Shown: piece by piece, positions 25,354 to 34,775 of the stretch
Numbering within the stretch: position 1 is the first letter of the stretch
Layout of the letters: each line of letters opens with the position of its first letter
Assembly (NCBI RefSeq): GCF_000422705.1
Contig: NZ_AUGO01000015.1
Coordinates: 45,307 to 109,306, forward strand
DNA length: 64,000 nucleotides
Origin: Flavobacterium soli DSM 19725
GTDB taxonomy: Bacteria > Bacteroidota > Bacteroidia > Flavobacteriales > Flavobacteriaceae
Reading direction: 5' to 3'
Program-made: the position numbers and the translations under genes
Notes under the pieces: model-generated
Databases searched by the model: none
What the model was told of the DNA's origin: nothing
Seen by the model: only the letters and a program-made list of their open reading frames with translations

Positions 25354-26700
25354 ATGTTTAAAAAAATATTAATTGCCAATAGAGGTGAGATTGCACTTCG
25401 CATCATCAGGACGTGTAGAGAAATGGGCATCAAAACCGTTGCCGTTTATTCTACAGCCGATGCAGAAAGTCTTCACGTTAAATTTGCAGACGAAGCGGTT
25501 TGTATCGGACCTCCGCCAAGTAATTTATCCTACTTGAAAATGTCAAATATCATTGCAGCAGCAGAGATTACAAATGCTGATGCAATTCACCCAGGTTACG
25601 GTTTTCTTTCTGAAAATGCTAAATTTTCGAAAATCTGTCAGGAGCATGGTATCAAATTCATTGGTGCTTCTCCAGAGATGATTGATAAAATGGGAGATAA
25701 GGCAACAGCCAAGTCCACTATGATTGAAGCCGGAGTTCCATGTGTTCCTGGTTCTGAAGGAATTCTAGAAGATTTTGAACAAGCCAAAAAAGTAGCCAAA
25801 GAAATAGGATATCCTGTTATGATGAAGGCAACTGCAGGTGGTGGTGGAAAAGGAATGAGAGCCATCTGGAAAGAAGAAGATTTGCTTAAAGCATGGGAAA
25901 GTGCTCGTCAAGAAGCGGCTGCAGCATTTGGAAACGACGGAATGTACATGGAAAAACTTATCGAAGAGCCACGTCATATCGAAATCCAAGTTGTAGGTGA
26001 TTCTTACGGAAAAGCATGCCACCTTTCTGAAAGAGATTGTTCGGTTCAAAGACGTCACCAAAAATTGACAGAAGAAACGCCTTCTCCTTTTATGACCGAT
26101 GAATTACGTCAGAGAATGGGTGAAGCTGCCGTTAAAGCTGCAGAATACATCAAATATGAAGGTGCTGGAACAGTAGAATTTTTGGTTGATAAACACAGAA
26201 ATTTCTACTTTATGGAAATGAACACTCGTATCCAAGTAGAGCATCCAATTACAGAACAAGTTATTGATTATGATTTGATTCGTGAGCAAATTATGGTTGC
26301 AGCAGGTATTCCAATTTCTGGAAGAAACTATTTGCCACAGCTTCACGCTATCGAATGCCGTATCAATGCGGAAGATCCTTATAACGATTTCCGCCCGTCT
26401 CCAGGAAAAATTACAACTTTGCATACTCCGGGAGGTCACGGTGTTCGTTTGGATACTCACGTTTATTCAGGATATACCATTCCACCAAATTATGATTCGA
26501 TGATTGCAAAGTTGATTACAACGGCTCAAACCAGAGAAGAAGCAATCAACAAGATGAAACGTGCTTTGGATGAATTCGTCATCGAAGGAATCAAAACAAC
26601 AATTCCGTTCCACAGACAATTGATGGACGATCCAAGATATGTTGCCGGTGATTATACCACAGCGTTTATGGACGATTTCAAAATGAACGATCCAAAATAA
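25354..26700 (+). CDS. accC: Acetyl-CoA carboxylase, biotin carboxylase subunit
   Basis: ATP-dependent carboxylation of biotin on AccB, the first half-reaction of malonyl-CoA synthesis. The 448-residue ATP-grasp enzyme starts [16 protein letters not shown]. It has [12 protein letters not shown], the glycine-rich ATP loop [13 protein letters not shown] (about 159-171), [15 protein letters not shown], and the catalytic [12 protein letters not shown] near residue 290. Length and order are normal. It is the last gene of the fabH-accB-accC run, with a good terminator at 26711. Confidence 0.98.
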   Translation: MFKKILIANRGEIALRIIRTCREMGIKTVAVYSTADAESLHVKFADEAVCIGPPPSNLSYLKMSNIIAAAEITNADAIHPGYGFLSENAKFSKICQEHGIKFIGASPEMIDKMGDKATAKSTMIEAGVPCVPGSEGILEDFEQAKKVAKEIGYPVMMKATAGGGGKGMRAIWKEEDLLKAWESARQEAAAAFGNDGMYMEKLIEEPRHIEIQVVGDSYGKACHLSERDCSVQRRHQKLTEETPSPFMTDELRQRMGEAAVKAAEYIKYEGAGTVEFLVDKHRNFYFMEMNTRIQVEHPITEQVIDYDLIREQIMVAAGIPISGRNYLPQLHAIECRINAEDPYNDFRPSPGKITTLHTPGGHGVRLDTHVYSGYTIPPNYDSMIAKLITTAQTREEAINKMKRALDEFVIEGIKTTIPFHRQLMDDPRYVAGDYTTAFMDDFKMNDPK

Positions 26701-26709
26701 AAGATTTTT

Positions 26710-26739
26710 AAAACCCTACAGCAATGTGGGGTTTTTTAT
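26710..26739 (+). terminator. Terminator of accC
   Basis: AAACCCTACA / TGTGGGGTTT with loop GCAA is followed by a T tract, just after the accC stop. Confidence 0.85.
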
Positions 26740-26839
26740 TGCGAATTGATTTTGTTGCTGAGTTGGGTAATTTTTACACATCATGTTGCTCAAATTCTAC
26801 AATTTTATCAAGATTATTTTTTTTGTATAAATTTTAAAG

Positions 26840-26852
26840 ATCCTTTAAGGAT
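26840..26852. promoter_or_regulatory. Possible enhancer-binding site (13-bp palindrome)
   Basis: ATCCTTTAAGGAT is an odd palindrome centred about 70 bp upstream of the start expected from the sigma-54-like promoter at 26890. Activators of the NtrC class bind upstream palindromes, but a single 13-bp example is weak evidence. Confidence 0.3.
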
Positions 26853-26889
26853 AAGGCTTTTGGCCTAATTGAAGTTGCTTATATGCTTT

Positions 26890-26905
26890 TGGCACAATAA
26901 TTTCA
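26890..26905 (+). promoter_or_regulatory. Sigma-54-like (-24/-12) promoter
   Basis: TGGCACAATAATTTCA compares with the consensus TGGCACGNNNNTTGCW. The -24 block TGGCAC is perfect and the -12 block keeps TT, C and A at the right spacing, with one mismatch (T for G). It lies 47 nt upstream of the ATG at 26952, ahead of an NtrC-type activator gene at 27377. Confidence 0.55.
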
Positions 26906-26951
26906 TTACACTAAATAACAAGCAAGTATAACAATTCAAATATCCCCAAAT

Positions 26952-27248
26952 ATGAAAAAGTTATTTTTATCGATAGTAATAGTTATGGGAAGTTTTGCTT
27001 CAATTGCAACCACAACAGCACCAACGTTAAATTTTGGAAATAATGCTTTTGTTCAGGAAGATTTCAAAGAGATTACCACAGCAGAATTGCCAGAGGCCGT
27101 TAAAACCGCATTGAAAACATCCTATCCTGATGCGAAACTTGAAAAAGCATATGTAAACTCAAATAAAGAGTATAAATTAGATATTACAGTTATAGACCAG
27201 AAGGCTACTGTTTATGCGGATGCCAATGGAAACTGGATAAAGAAATAA
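26952..27248 (+). CDS. Small exported protein of unknown function (PepSY-like)
   Basis: The 98-residue protein has a signal peptide (about 1-20, MKKLFLSIVIVMGSFASIA). The mature part reads like one half of a PepSY-type fold: LPEAVKTALKTSYPDAKLEKAYV, then a strand pair YKLDITV and KATVYADANGNWIKK. Such small periplasmic proteins are common in Flavobacteria and have no assigned activity. It is preceded by a sigma-54-like promoter and followed, after a terminator, by the gene for a sigma-54 activator. That context suggests it is the output of the adjacent signalling genes; this is inference. Confidence 0.8.
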   Translation: MKKLFLSIVIVMGSFASIATTTAPTLNFGNNAFVQEDFKEITTAELPEAVKTALKTSYPDAKLEKAYVNSNKEYKLDITVIDQKATVYADANGNWIKK

Positions 27249-27278
27249 GTTAGGGTAACTTATGATTTTGTTTTTGTT

Positions 27279-27313
27279 AAGAGAGATTCACTCAGTGGAT
27301 CTCTCTTTTTTTT
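27279..27313 (+). terminator. Terminator between the small exported protein and the response regulator
   Basis: AAGAGAGATTCAC / GTGGATCTCTCTT forms a 12-13 bp stem with one mismatch, followed by a T tract. Confidence 0.85.
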
Positions 27314-27376
27314 AGAACTTTTTTAAGAAAAAACACGTTTAATAATTTTATATTAGCCTTAAAGTTAGAACCCCCT

Positions 27377-28711
27377 ATGTCAAAAATCCTATTGGTTGAA
27401 GATGATGTTTCTTTTTGTAAGATGCTTGAAAGCTTTCTTACAAGAAAAGATTATGTTGTGGCAACTGCATTTTCAGCTGAAGAGGCAAAAGCTAAAGTTA
27501 AATCGGATAGTTTTGACTTGATTATTACCGATTTAAGATTGCCCAATTATGACGGAATAGAATTAATGGCAGAATTCAAGAAAGATTTTCCCCAAATTCC
27601 AGTAATCCTGATGACAGGTTATTCCGATGTGAATACTGCCGTGAAAGCAATCAAGAATGGAGCTTCGGATTATATTTCTAAACCTTTTAATCCAGAAGAA
27701 GTTTTATTGGTAGTTTCAAATGCACTTCAAACTGAAACCGTTGAAGTGGTAAAAGAAAAACCACTCCCTAAACCTAAAAAAACCACTTCAAAGAGCGAAT
27801 TTATTACGGGAATTTCACCAGCTTCAAAAAAACTAGCAGAGTATATTCAATTGGTAAGCCCAACGAATATGTCAGTTTTGATTATTGGCGAAAGCGGAAC
27901 CGGAAAAGAAGTGATTGCCAAAAGCATCCACGAGAATAGTATCCGAAAAGGTAATAATTTTATCGCAGTAGATTGTGGCGCCATTCCAAAAGAATTGGCG
28001 GCAAGCGAATTTTTTGGTCATTTGAAAGGGTCTTTTACTGGAGCAATTAATGACAAAGTAGGCTATTTTGAAGCAGCAAATGGCGGAACGATTTTTCTAG
28101 ATGAAATAGGGAACCTATCTTACGAAAATCAAATCCAACTTTTGAGGGCTTTGCAGGAACGAAAAATCAAGCCTGTAGGAAGTAATAAGGAAATAGAGGT
28201 AGATATAAGGATTATTACTGCCACAAACGAAGATTTGCGTGAAGCGGTTAAAAAAGGCGATTTCCGTGAAGATTTATACCATAGAATCAATGAATTCTCC
28301 ATTCACTCGCCATCGTTGAGAGAGCGAAACGAAGATTTGATGATCTTTGCCGATTTTTTTCTTGAAAAGGCAAACGAGCAATTGAACAAAGACATCATCG
28401 GATTTTCATCTGAAGTGATGACGATTTTCCAAAATTATAAATGGCCCGGAAATCTTAGGGAGCTTCAAAATATCATCAAAAGAGCAACACTCTTATCGCA
28501 AGGTGATTTTATTGAAAAAGGTGTTTTGCCATCAGAATTATTTCAGCAGGAAACTCAGGGCGACGTTCATTTTTCCTTATCGGATAATGAAAAAGACACC
28601 ATTATTAATGCCTTGGCCAAAACCCAAAACAACAAATCTGAAGCGGCAAAATTGCTTCAAATCAACAGAAAGACACTTTATAACAAATTGAAATTATACA
28701 ATCTAGACTAG
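27377..28711 (+). CDS. Sigma-54-dependent response regulator, NtrC family
   Basis: The 444-residue activator has a receiver domain (about 3-118) with LIITDLRLPNYDG, whose first Asp is the likely phosphorylation site, and the conserved Lys in SKPFNPEE. The AAA+ sigma-54 interaction domain (about 143-370) has Walker A GESGTGKE, the sigma-contact loop as GSFTGA (a common variant of GAFTGA), and GGTIFLDEIG as Walker B. A Fis-type HTH closes it (NKSEAAKLLQINRKTLYNKL). It should open sigma-54 promoters on phosphorylation. Its 3' end overlaps the convergent hybrid kinase gene by 9 bp, and the gene ahead of it has a sigma-54-like promoter. Confidence 0.95.
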   Translation: MSKILLVEDDVSFCKMLESFLTRKDYVVATAFSAEEAKAKVKSDSFDLIITDLRLPNYDGIELMAEFKKDFPQIPVILMTGYSDVNTAVKAIKNGASDYISKPFNPEEVLLVVSNALQTETVEVVKEKPLPKPKKTTSKSEFITGISPASKKLAEYIQLVSPTNMSVLIIGESGTGKEVIAKSIHENSIRKGNNFIAVDCGAIPKELAASEFFGHLKGSFTGAINDKVGYFEAANGGTIFLDEIGNLSYENQIQLLRALQERKIKPVGSNKEIEVDIRIITATNEDLREAVKKGDFREDLYHRINEFSIHSPSLRERNEDLMIFADFFLEKANEQLNKDIIGFSSEVMTIFQNYKWPGNLRELQNIIKRATLLSQGDFIEKGVLPSELFQQETQGDVHFSLSDNEKDTIINALAKTQNNKSEAAKLLQINRKTLYNKLKLYNLD

Positions 28712-31126
28712 ATGATTATCCTTTTGAATAAGGGCGAAAAGTTCTTTAACTTTCAGATGTAGCACTTTCAGATTAAATTTTATTTCATCGTCTGAGCATT
28801 TTTTTATTTCAAAATCTTCAAGGATAGTAGCAATTTCGAGGGCATTAATTTGCTTGAACATGGGGTACATCTTATGAGCTATTTCCTTGAATGTATGCAA
28901 GTTATTGTCCGAAAAAGCCTTTTCCAACTGCTCCAGATTTTCATAGGATGAAGAAATGAAAGAGATCAAAACTTCCTTCAAGGCTTCATCTTCATTGGGA
29001 AGGAAGGCTTTCAGCGAAGCCAAGGAATATAGTTGCTTTTCATCGTTTTCAATCCATTCATTCTCAGTAGATATTTCAGTATTATTAAAAACAGAATGGA
29101 TAACGTTCAACAAGATTTTAGGTGAATACGGTTTCCGTAGAGCGGTTGTAAATCCAGCATTTTTATATATGTGTTCACCAAAATCAGTTCTTCCGGTAAC
29201 AGCAATAACGGGTTGTTGCTTATAATCTTCATGTGTTTTTAAGGCTTCTAAAAAAGTAAAACCATCCATTTCTGGCATTTGAATATCGGTAACGATAAAG
29301 TCAAATTTTTTGGTTTTGATTGTTTTCAAAGCCTCTCTAGCATCTGTAAAATGCATCACATTATAGTGGTGTTGCTTCAAGACTTCGACCGTCAAATTCA
29401 ACAAATTTACATCGTCATCTACTACAATCGCGGTTAAATTATTCGGTTTTGGAATTTCGGTAATCTTTTCTTTTTTGAAAGCAGCATTTTCAAATTCCAA
29501 CGGAAGTGTTATTTCGAAGATACTTCCTTTTCCAAATTCGCTTTGAAGCGAAAGCTTTCCACCTAAAATTTCCACCATCTTTTTAGAAATTGTCAGGCCT
29601 AATCCAGTTCCGCCATATTTCTTTTCGATGCCATCATTGGCTTGCGTAAATTCCTCAAAAATGAGCTGTTGCTTGTCTTTTTCAATTCCAATTCCAGAAT
29701 CTTCAACTTTAAGCACGACAGTGTTTCCAGTGGTTATGGCCTCAATTTTTATAAATCCTTTTTCGGTAAACTTAAAAGCATTTCCAATAAGATTGGTCAA
29801 GACTTGTCTTAATCTGAAGGGATCGCCTACAATTCTTTGGTTGAGCTTCTTGTCAATGTTTAATATCAGTTCAAGATTTTTTTGTTCGTAAACCGATTGT
29901 ATGCTTTTTCCAACCTCATGGATGATTTCTTTCAATGAAAAAGGAATATGCTCGATAGTTATTTTTCCCGCTTCAATTTGCGTAAAATCCAGCAAATCCT
30001 GAACAAGTTGCGAAATATACTCCGATGAACCCTTTATGTTTTTAGTATAATAGGATTGTTTGTTGTTGAGGTCAGAATTGCTTAATAATTCTGCATAACC
30101 AACAATAGTACTCAAAGGCGTTTTTAAATCATGACTAACGGTCGAAATCAATTGTTCTCGATTTTTTAGCAAGGTTTTCGTTTTGGAATTGGCTACTTCC
30201 AACTGATTTTTATAGGATTGGGTTTTGGAGAAATCGTTCAAAATTAGAATGGAGAAGAAAATCGTCAATACAAATCCAACTCCTGCAGCAATAGAAACTA
30301 CTTCGTTGGTTTTGTTCAAAGCGGCTTCTTTTTCAGCATTGCTCTTTGTGGTATTGATGATGATTTCGCGTTCGATGATGCTTAGAATTTTTCGAAGCTG
30401 TTCAGAGATTGTAAGCTCGTTTTGCAACAATTCATTCTCTTGGATGTTTAAGGATTCCTGCTTTTTAGAGGTTTTCCGAACCACATCGCTCAAGGCCGCC
30501 TTTGAGGCAATAAGCATAGAGTCGAGTGCTTTTTGGGTCAATGTGTTGGTACTGTCGCTTGGAATATTCTTATTCATATAATCCACAAAATCAGAGTAGA
30601 CCTTTTTTTCATACTCCTTTAGCGAAGAAGGATCCTTGAAGAAATCATTGAGATTCAGCTTTCTCAACGTGCCTTCCATATAGGTAATCTTGTTGATGGC
30701 TTTTTGAACGGCCTCATCATCATTCGATTGGTTTTTTATGGTTTGGAGCTGCCGGATGTTTTCGGTTTTTTGGGAAAGAAGCATTTTCACACTGTCCAAA
30801 AGCGTAATTTGGTAGTTGTTGGTGATGAGTGTCTTCAAGGAATCGATTTCCGCTTTAAGCGAATCGGTTTGTTCCAAATATTTCTGGAAATCCGTTTCGG
30901 AGTTGGATTGTATGGTGACTCTCGAAAAGCTCTCGGTCTTATACATGTTCGAAAGCAAATTACTTACTTTAAGAATCTTATTGTTTTCTGAAGCCAATTT
31001 ATTTTCTGTTGATGAAAAGACACTGTTTTCAGTATATAAAATCCATCCGGCTACTATCACCAAAGCCGCCAAAGCCAAATAGCTTACAAAGACTTTTATC
31101 GGGATATAGCTTTTTTTGGTATCCAT
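28703..31126 (-). CDS. Hybrid sensor histidine kinase with receiver and HPt-like domains
   Basis: The 807-residue inner-membrane kinase has a membrane segment at about 11-29 and a helical periplasmic sensor region to about 270. A second membrane segment (about 275-295, VVSIAAGVGFVLTIFF) precedes a HisKA domain with STVSHDLKTPLSTIVGYAELL. The HATPase domain has NLIGNAFKFTEKG, VEDSGIGIEKDK and GGTGLGLTISKKM. A receiver domain contains VTDIQMPEMDG and RKPYSPK, and a C-terminal HPt-like bundle (about 700-795) has a candidate phospho-His in EIAHKMYP. It can in principle run a complete His-Asp-His relay, and the adjacent NtrC-type regulator is the obvious final acceptor (inference). Confidence 0.93.
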   Translation of the reverse strand: MDTKKSYIPIKVFVSYLALAALVIVAGWILYTENSVFSSTENKLASENNKILKVSNLLSNMYKTESFSRVTIQSNSETDFQKYLEQTDSLKAEIDSLKTLITNNYQITLLDSVKMLLSQKTENIRQLQTIKNQSNDDEAVQKAINKITYMEGTLRKLNLNDFFKDPSSLKEYEKKVYSDFVDYMNKNIPSDSTNTLTQKALDSMLIASKAALSDVVRKTSKKQESLNIQENELLQNELTISEQLRKILSIIEREIIINTTKSNAEKEAALNKTNEVVSIAAGVGFVLTIFFSILILNDFSKTQSYKNQLEVANSKTKTLLKNREQLISTVSHDLKTPLSTIVGYAELLSNSDLNNKQSYYTKNIKGSSEYISQLVQDLLDFTQIEAGKITIEHIPFSLKEIIHEVGKSIQSVYEQKNLELILNIDKKLNQRIVGDPFRLRQVLTNLIGNAFKFTEKGFIKIEAITTGNTVVLKVEDSGIGIEKDKQQLIFEEFTQANDGIEKKYGGTGLGLTISKKMVEILGGKLSLQSEFGKGSIFEITLPLEFENAAFKKEKITEIPKPNNLTAIVVDDDVNLLNLTVEVLKQHHYNVMHFTDAREALKTIKTKKFDFIVTDIQMPEMDGFTFLEALKTHEDYKQQPVIAVTGRTDFGEHIYKNAGFTTALRKPYSPKILLNVIHSVFNNTEISTENEWIENDEKQLYSLASLKAFLPNEDEALKEVLISFISSSYENLEQLEKAFSDNNLHTFKEIAHKMYPMFKQINALEIATILEDFEIKKCSDDEIKFNLKVLHLKVKELFALIQKDNHLV

Positions 31127-31130
31127 ATTC

Positions 31131-31138
31131 CAAAGATA
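31131..31138 (-). promoter_or_regulatory. -7 promoter element for the hybrid kinase gene
   Basis: TATCTTTG fits TAnnTTTG and ends only 4 nt before the ATG at 31126, which implies a leaderless or nearly leaderless transcript. Confidence 0.5.
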
Positions 31139-31185
31139 AAAATTAGAAAAAGGATTAATTTGTATAAATTGTTAAAATATTAAAA

Positions 31186-31213
31186 ACAAAAAATCCCGAA
31201 CGAGTCGGGATTT
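31186..31213 (-). terminator. Terminator of the C1 peptidase gene
   Basis: The stem AAATCCCGA / TCGGGATTT with a five-base loop is followed by T on the minus strand, just after the stop at 31235. Confidence 0.85.
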
Positions 31214-31234
31214 AATTTACATAATCGAAAAAGA

Positions 31235-32428
31235 TTATACTTTTAATTTTGTTGCAATTTCCTTAGGAATTCCGCCTTTGTGAACCATGATTGCCGTTGT
31301 TTTATATTTCACGAATTCTTTGGTCATATACAAATAGCCTTTGTAGTCGTTGCTTTCGCCCCAAGAATTTTTAACGATATAGTATTCTTTGCCGTTTTGG
31401 TCTTTCGAAAGTCCAACGATATGCATTCCGTGGTCATCCGTAGTGGTATAATTGTCAAAAGCTTGCTGACGCATGGCTTCGGTAGTAATTTGCTCTTTTT
31501 TTGGACCATTAAACAAATCAGCCTTTTCTTCAGCTGTCATGTCATCAAATTTTTTATCCGATACAAAGGCAACACCGTTTTTCCAGCTGAATGTTTTTTC
31601 GCTCACATCTCCAGCCCAAGCTACAGAATATCCGTTTTTCAAACCATTATCGATAATGTCTGTAAGTTCGTTCATCTTTACATTATATACTTGATCCAAT
31701 GACCAGTTGTCTGGAACCAAAAGTACATTTTTAGTATAATAAGGATATTCTTGGAAAGAAGAAATTTCTACGTAATCATCAGGATTGATTCCGATAATTT
31801 CCTTCGCAAAACTCTCAGGAGTATATTTTTTTCCGTTATAATCGAATGATTTTGGTGCTTGACCTAAATAAGAATCAATCACGGCGGTGTAAGCGGTTTC
31901 CCAGTTTGGTGTCAATTGTCCGTTTGGATTTTTTACAACAGCTTCTAAAAGTCCTTGTGTCAAGGCTCCCATTTCACCAAATTTATTCTTATCGGTACCA
32001 TAATTCAAACCGGTATAAACCGATTGCGGAACAGCACCATATTTTTTATACATGTTCATCACATCATGCAAAGCGCCACCGTCTCCAAGTGTCACGGCAC
32101 CGTGCATACGAACATACATTCTTCCTTTTTCAATATAGGTATTTCTGGCCGAATAGATTTGGGAAATTTCAACCGGTTTTTTCCCCATTCTCACCATTTC
32201 TGATTCGATGAAGGAATTGGCGGCATAGCTCCAACACGTTCCAGATGATCCTTGGTTTTTTACAGAAGTATTTTCAAGGTTGATCACATCAGTAAATTTA
32301 AACGAAGCCTTGCTGTTTTCGCTGGCATTTACTTTAAGTGAGTTGACAAGATTGTCTTGTGCAAATGTTGTTACAGAAGCAAACATAGTTGCAGCAAGTA
32401 AAAACGGTTTGATAGAAGTTGTATACAT
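31235..32428 (-). CDS. Exported C1-family cysteine peptidase (bleomycin hydrolase / PepC-like)
   Basis: The 397-residue papain-fold peptidase has a signal peptide (about 1-23, ending TTFAQ). The active-site Gln and Cys are in VKNQGSSGTCWSYAANSF (Cys about 66), the His is in DDHGMHIVGLSKD (about 335) and the Asn is in VKNSWGESNDYKGYLY (about 355). The long insertions resemble aminopeptidase C/bleomycin hydrolase. Unlike the usual cytoplasmic PepC it carries an export signal, so it probably works in the periplasm. It stands alone between terminators and next to an S9 peptidase gene on the same strand. Confidence 0.92.
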   Translation of the reverse strand: MYTTSIKPFLLAATMFASVTTFAQDNLVNSLKVNASENSKASFKFTDVINLENTSVKNQGSSGTCWSYAANSFIESEMVRMGKKPVEISQIYSARNTYIEKGRMYVRMHGAVTLGDGGALHDVMNMYKKYGAVPQSVYTGLNYGTDKNKFGEMGALTQGLLEAVVKNPNGQLTPNWETAYTAVIDSYLGQAPKSFDYNGKKYTPESFAKEIIGINPDDYVEISSFQEYPYYTKNVLLVPDNWSLDQVYNVKMNELTDIIDNGLKNGYSVAWAGDVSEKTFSWKNGVAFVSDKKFDDMTAEEKADLFNGPKKEQITTEAMRQQAFDNYTTTDDHGMHIVGLSKDQNGKEYYIVKNSWGESNDYKGYLYMTKEFVKYKTTAIMVHKGGIPKEIATKLKV

Positions 32429-32538
32429 ATCTAGTAGTTTGAATTTTTTTTATAAGTTCGTAAAAATAAGAATTGTTACAAGGAAACGGCTATTTTAACA
32501 GTATTTTAGTTGGTTTGAAAGAAGAAACTTTCAAATAA

Positions 32539-34443
32539 TTACAACGTCTCCTTCAACCATCTAAAAAATTCACCTTGCCAAACCTGTGCATTCTGAGGTT
32601 TTAACACCCAGTGGTTTTCATCAGGAAACAATACAAACCTGCTTTTGATACCTCTCAGTTGAGCAGCTTGGAAAGCCTCTTGTCCTTGCCCGATTGGAAC
32701 TCTATAATCTTTTCCGCCTTGAATGATTAAGATAGGAGTATTCCATTTTTCCACCATTTTGATAGGGTTGAATTGCGAGAACGTTTTTTGAGCAACCGCA
32801 TTGTCCTTTTCCCAATAAGCACCACCGTGGTCCCAGTTATTGAAGAAAACTTCCTCGGTTGTTCCGTACATGCTTTCCAAGTTGAAAACACCACAATGCG
32901 AAATAAACGTCTTGAAACGGTTGTTGTGGATTCCTGCCAAATAGAAAACAGAATACCCACCATAACTCGCTCCAATGGCACCTAATCGTTTGCTATCCAC
33001 ATATTTTTCTTTGGCAACATCATCAATAGCCGAAAGATAATCCTGCATCACTTGTCCGCCCCAATCCTTGCTGATTTGCTCGTTCCATTCTACACCGTGA
33101 CCTTGCATTCCACGACGGTTCGGAGCCACAATAATATACCCTTGAGCAGCCATTACTTGAAAATTCCAGCGGAAAGAATAAAATTGCGTCAAGGCACTTT
33201 GTGGTCCACCTTGGCAATATAATAAGGTTGGGTATTTTTTATTTGGGTCAAAATTTGGCGGAAACACTACCCAAACCAACATTTTTTTACCGTCGGTTGT
33301 GGTAACATAACGTCTTTCGGTTTTGCTTAAAGCCAATTTACTGTAGGTTTCATCGTTCACTTTTGTCAATTGTTTCCAACTGTTTTTCTTCAAATCAAAA
33401 GAAAAAATCTCCGAAGCATGGTTCATATCCGTTCGGGTCACAATCACCGAAGAACCTGAAAAACCTACAATTTCATTTACATCAAAATCACCTTTTGTAA
33501 GTTGATTTACCGTAATGGCAATTCTGGTCAAACCAGGAAAATTCACTTCAAACAATTGTTTAGTTCCGTCAACTGGAGCCAAAAAATAGACTTTCTTTCC
33601 ATCGGCACTCCAAGTAAAAGCATCTACCGTTCCGTCCCAACCAGCAGTCAGGTTGATGTCCATTCCTTTAAAACGGACGATGATATCATTTTTATCGGCT
33701 TCATAACCGTCGCGTTTCATTTGCAACCACGTTAAATTTCCGTCGGGCGAAAATTGTGGAGCTGTATCATAACCCAAATTACTTTCGGTTACATTCTTTG
33801 TGGTTTTCGAAGCCAAATCATACTCATACAAATCCGTATTGGTTGAAATGGCATATTCCGTTCCCACTTTTTTCTTCGAAACATAGATGATTTTCGAACC
33901 GTCAGGCGACCAAATAAAATCCTCATCACCACCAAAAGGCTTCTGTGGACTATCAAAAGGTTCGTCCTTCATGATGTCAATCCCAACGGCATCTTTTTTA
34001 TATTCTTTATAGAAAACGTGGTTGTGTTTCCCCTCGTTCCAAGTGTCCCAATGGCGGTAATCCAAAGCATCATAAACTTGAACTTCCGATTTGTCTAAAG
34101 CAGGATAATAATCTTTTCCAAGTACTTTTTCAATTTTCACTTCTTCGCTGTAAACATACCATCTTCCATCAGATGAAAACCCCTTATCCTTCAAAAGTGA
34201 GGCATAATCGGTAATTTCAACCGCATTTCCGCCGTTTACCGGAATGGTATAAAATTTAGAATTCGATTTGTTTTCTTCCACCGAAGGAATCGAAACTTTA
34301 TAGACAATATTTTTATTATCTTTCGATATTCCAAGTGCCGAAACACGTCCCAGTTTCCACAACAATTCAGGTTTCATCACGTTTTGTGCAACAGCATTCA
34401 TACTCATCATACTTATAATTAAAAGCAAAAATTTTCTATTCAT
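32539..34443 (-). CDS. Exported S9 family peptidase (dipeptidyl/acylaminoacyl-peptidase type)
   Basis: The 634-residue serine peptidase has a signal peptide (about 1-19, ending NAVAQ), a beta-propeller region (about 25-380, with repeats such as FIWSPDGSKIIYVSKKK and FTWSADGKKVYFLAP) and a C-terminal alpha/beta-hydrolase domain. The nucleophile is in AIGASYGGYSVF, the catalytic Asp in IQGGKDYRVPIGQ and the His in DENHWVL. It probably trims peptides in the periplasm. A second S9 enzyme of a different subfamily is encoded at 39716. No operon partner is evident. Confidence 0.93.
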   Translation of the reverse strand: MNRKFLLLIISMMSMNAVAQNVMKPELLWKLGRVSALGISKDNKNIVYKVSIPSVEENKSNSKFYTIPVNGGNAVEITDYASLLKDKGFSSDGRWYVYSEEVKIEKVLGKDYYPALDKSEVQVYDALDYRHWDTWNEGKHNHVFYKEYKKDAVGIDIMKDEPFDSPQKPFGGDEDFIWSPDGSKIIYVSKKKVGTEYAISTNTDLYEYDLASKTTKNVTESNLGYDTAPQFSPDGNLTWLQMKRDGYEADKNDIIVRFKGMDINLTAGWDGTVDAFTWSADGKKVYFLAPVDGTKQLFEVNFPGLTRIAITVNQLTKGDFDVNEIVGFSGSSVIVTRTDMNHASEIFSFDLKKNSWKQLTKVNDETYSKLALSKTERRYVTTTDGKKMLVWVVFPPNFDPNKKYPTLLYCQGGPQSALTQFYSFRWNFQVMAAQGYIIVAPNRRGMQGHGVEWNEQISKDWGGQVMQDYLSAIDDVAKEKYVDSKRLGAIGASYGGYSVFYLAGIHNNRFKTFISHCGVFNLESMYGTTEEVFFNNWDHGGAYWEKDNAVAQKTFSQFNPIKMVEKWNTPILIIQGGKDYRVPIGQGQEAFQAAQLRGIKSRFVLFPDENHWVLKPQNAQVWQGEFFRWLKETL

Positions 34444-34513
34444 AATTCAGGTTTTTACAAGGGCTTAAAAGTAAGTATAATTTAGCAGTGCATCAAGAGG
34501 ATCAGGATAATTT

Positions 34514-34650
34514 GGGCGTGCCACCCTTTTCAAAAAGGCAAATTCAGTTTGTCCATAGCCTTTTTGAAAATGCTGTCGGGCTTTCCGTTCCCAATCTTTT
34601 CTTTTTTTAAAGAAAAAAAAGAAAAGGATTTCCACTTCAATCCCTCACGC
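34514..34650. repeat. Structured intergenic element, copy 1 (CAATCTTTT-stem-AAAAGGATTTCCA type)
   Basis: The element starts GGGCGTGCCAC and ends CCCTCACGC (GCGTG / CACGC pair). Inside are a perfect 13-bp hairpin TTTTCAAAAAGGC / GCCTTTTTGAAAA (34527-34539 with 34558-34570) and a second stem CTTTTCTTTTTTT / AAAAAAAGAAAAG (34596-34626). The second stem is flanked by CAAT and GATTTCCACTTCAATC. The flanks recur at 55970-56082. Elements of this look are, from general memory, dispersed in Flavobacteriia; their function is unknown to me. Confidence 0.6.
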
Positions 34651-34775
34651 TAACGAACGGACGAAGTAATCCCTTACGAGCGAACGTATGAAATAATACT
34701 TTACCTAAGGAGAATTTCCTTTAAGTTAAATATTGTAATTACGACGAAGGAAGCAATCACAAAATCTACTTCCTT

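Noticed and set aside
31235..34443. A dedicated peptidase operon (C1 peptidase plus S9 peptidase)
   Set aside because: The two genes are 110 bp apart and the order is compatible, but I see neither a shared promoter nor coupling, so joint transcription is not claimed.
34514..34540. A second sigma-54 promoter on the minus strand (GGTGGCACGCCC)
   Set aside because: The TGGCACG block is present, but nothing like TTGC follows at the required spacing; the bases belong to the GGGCGTG end of the structured element.
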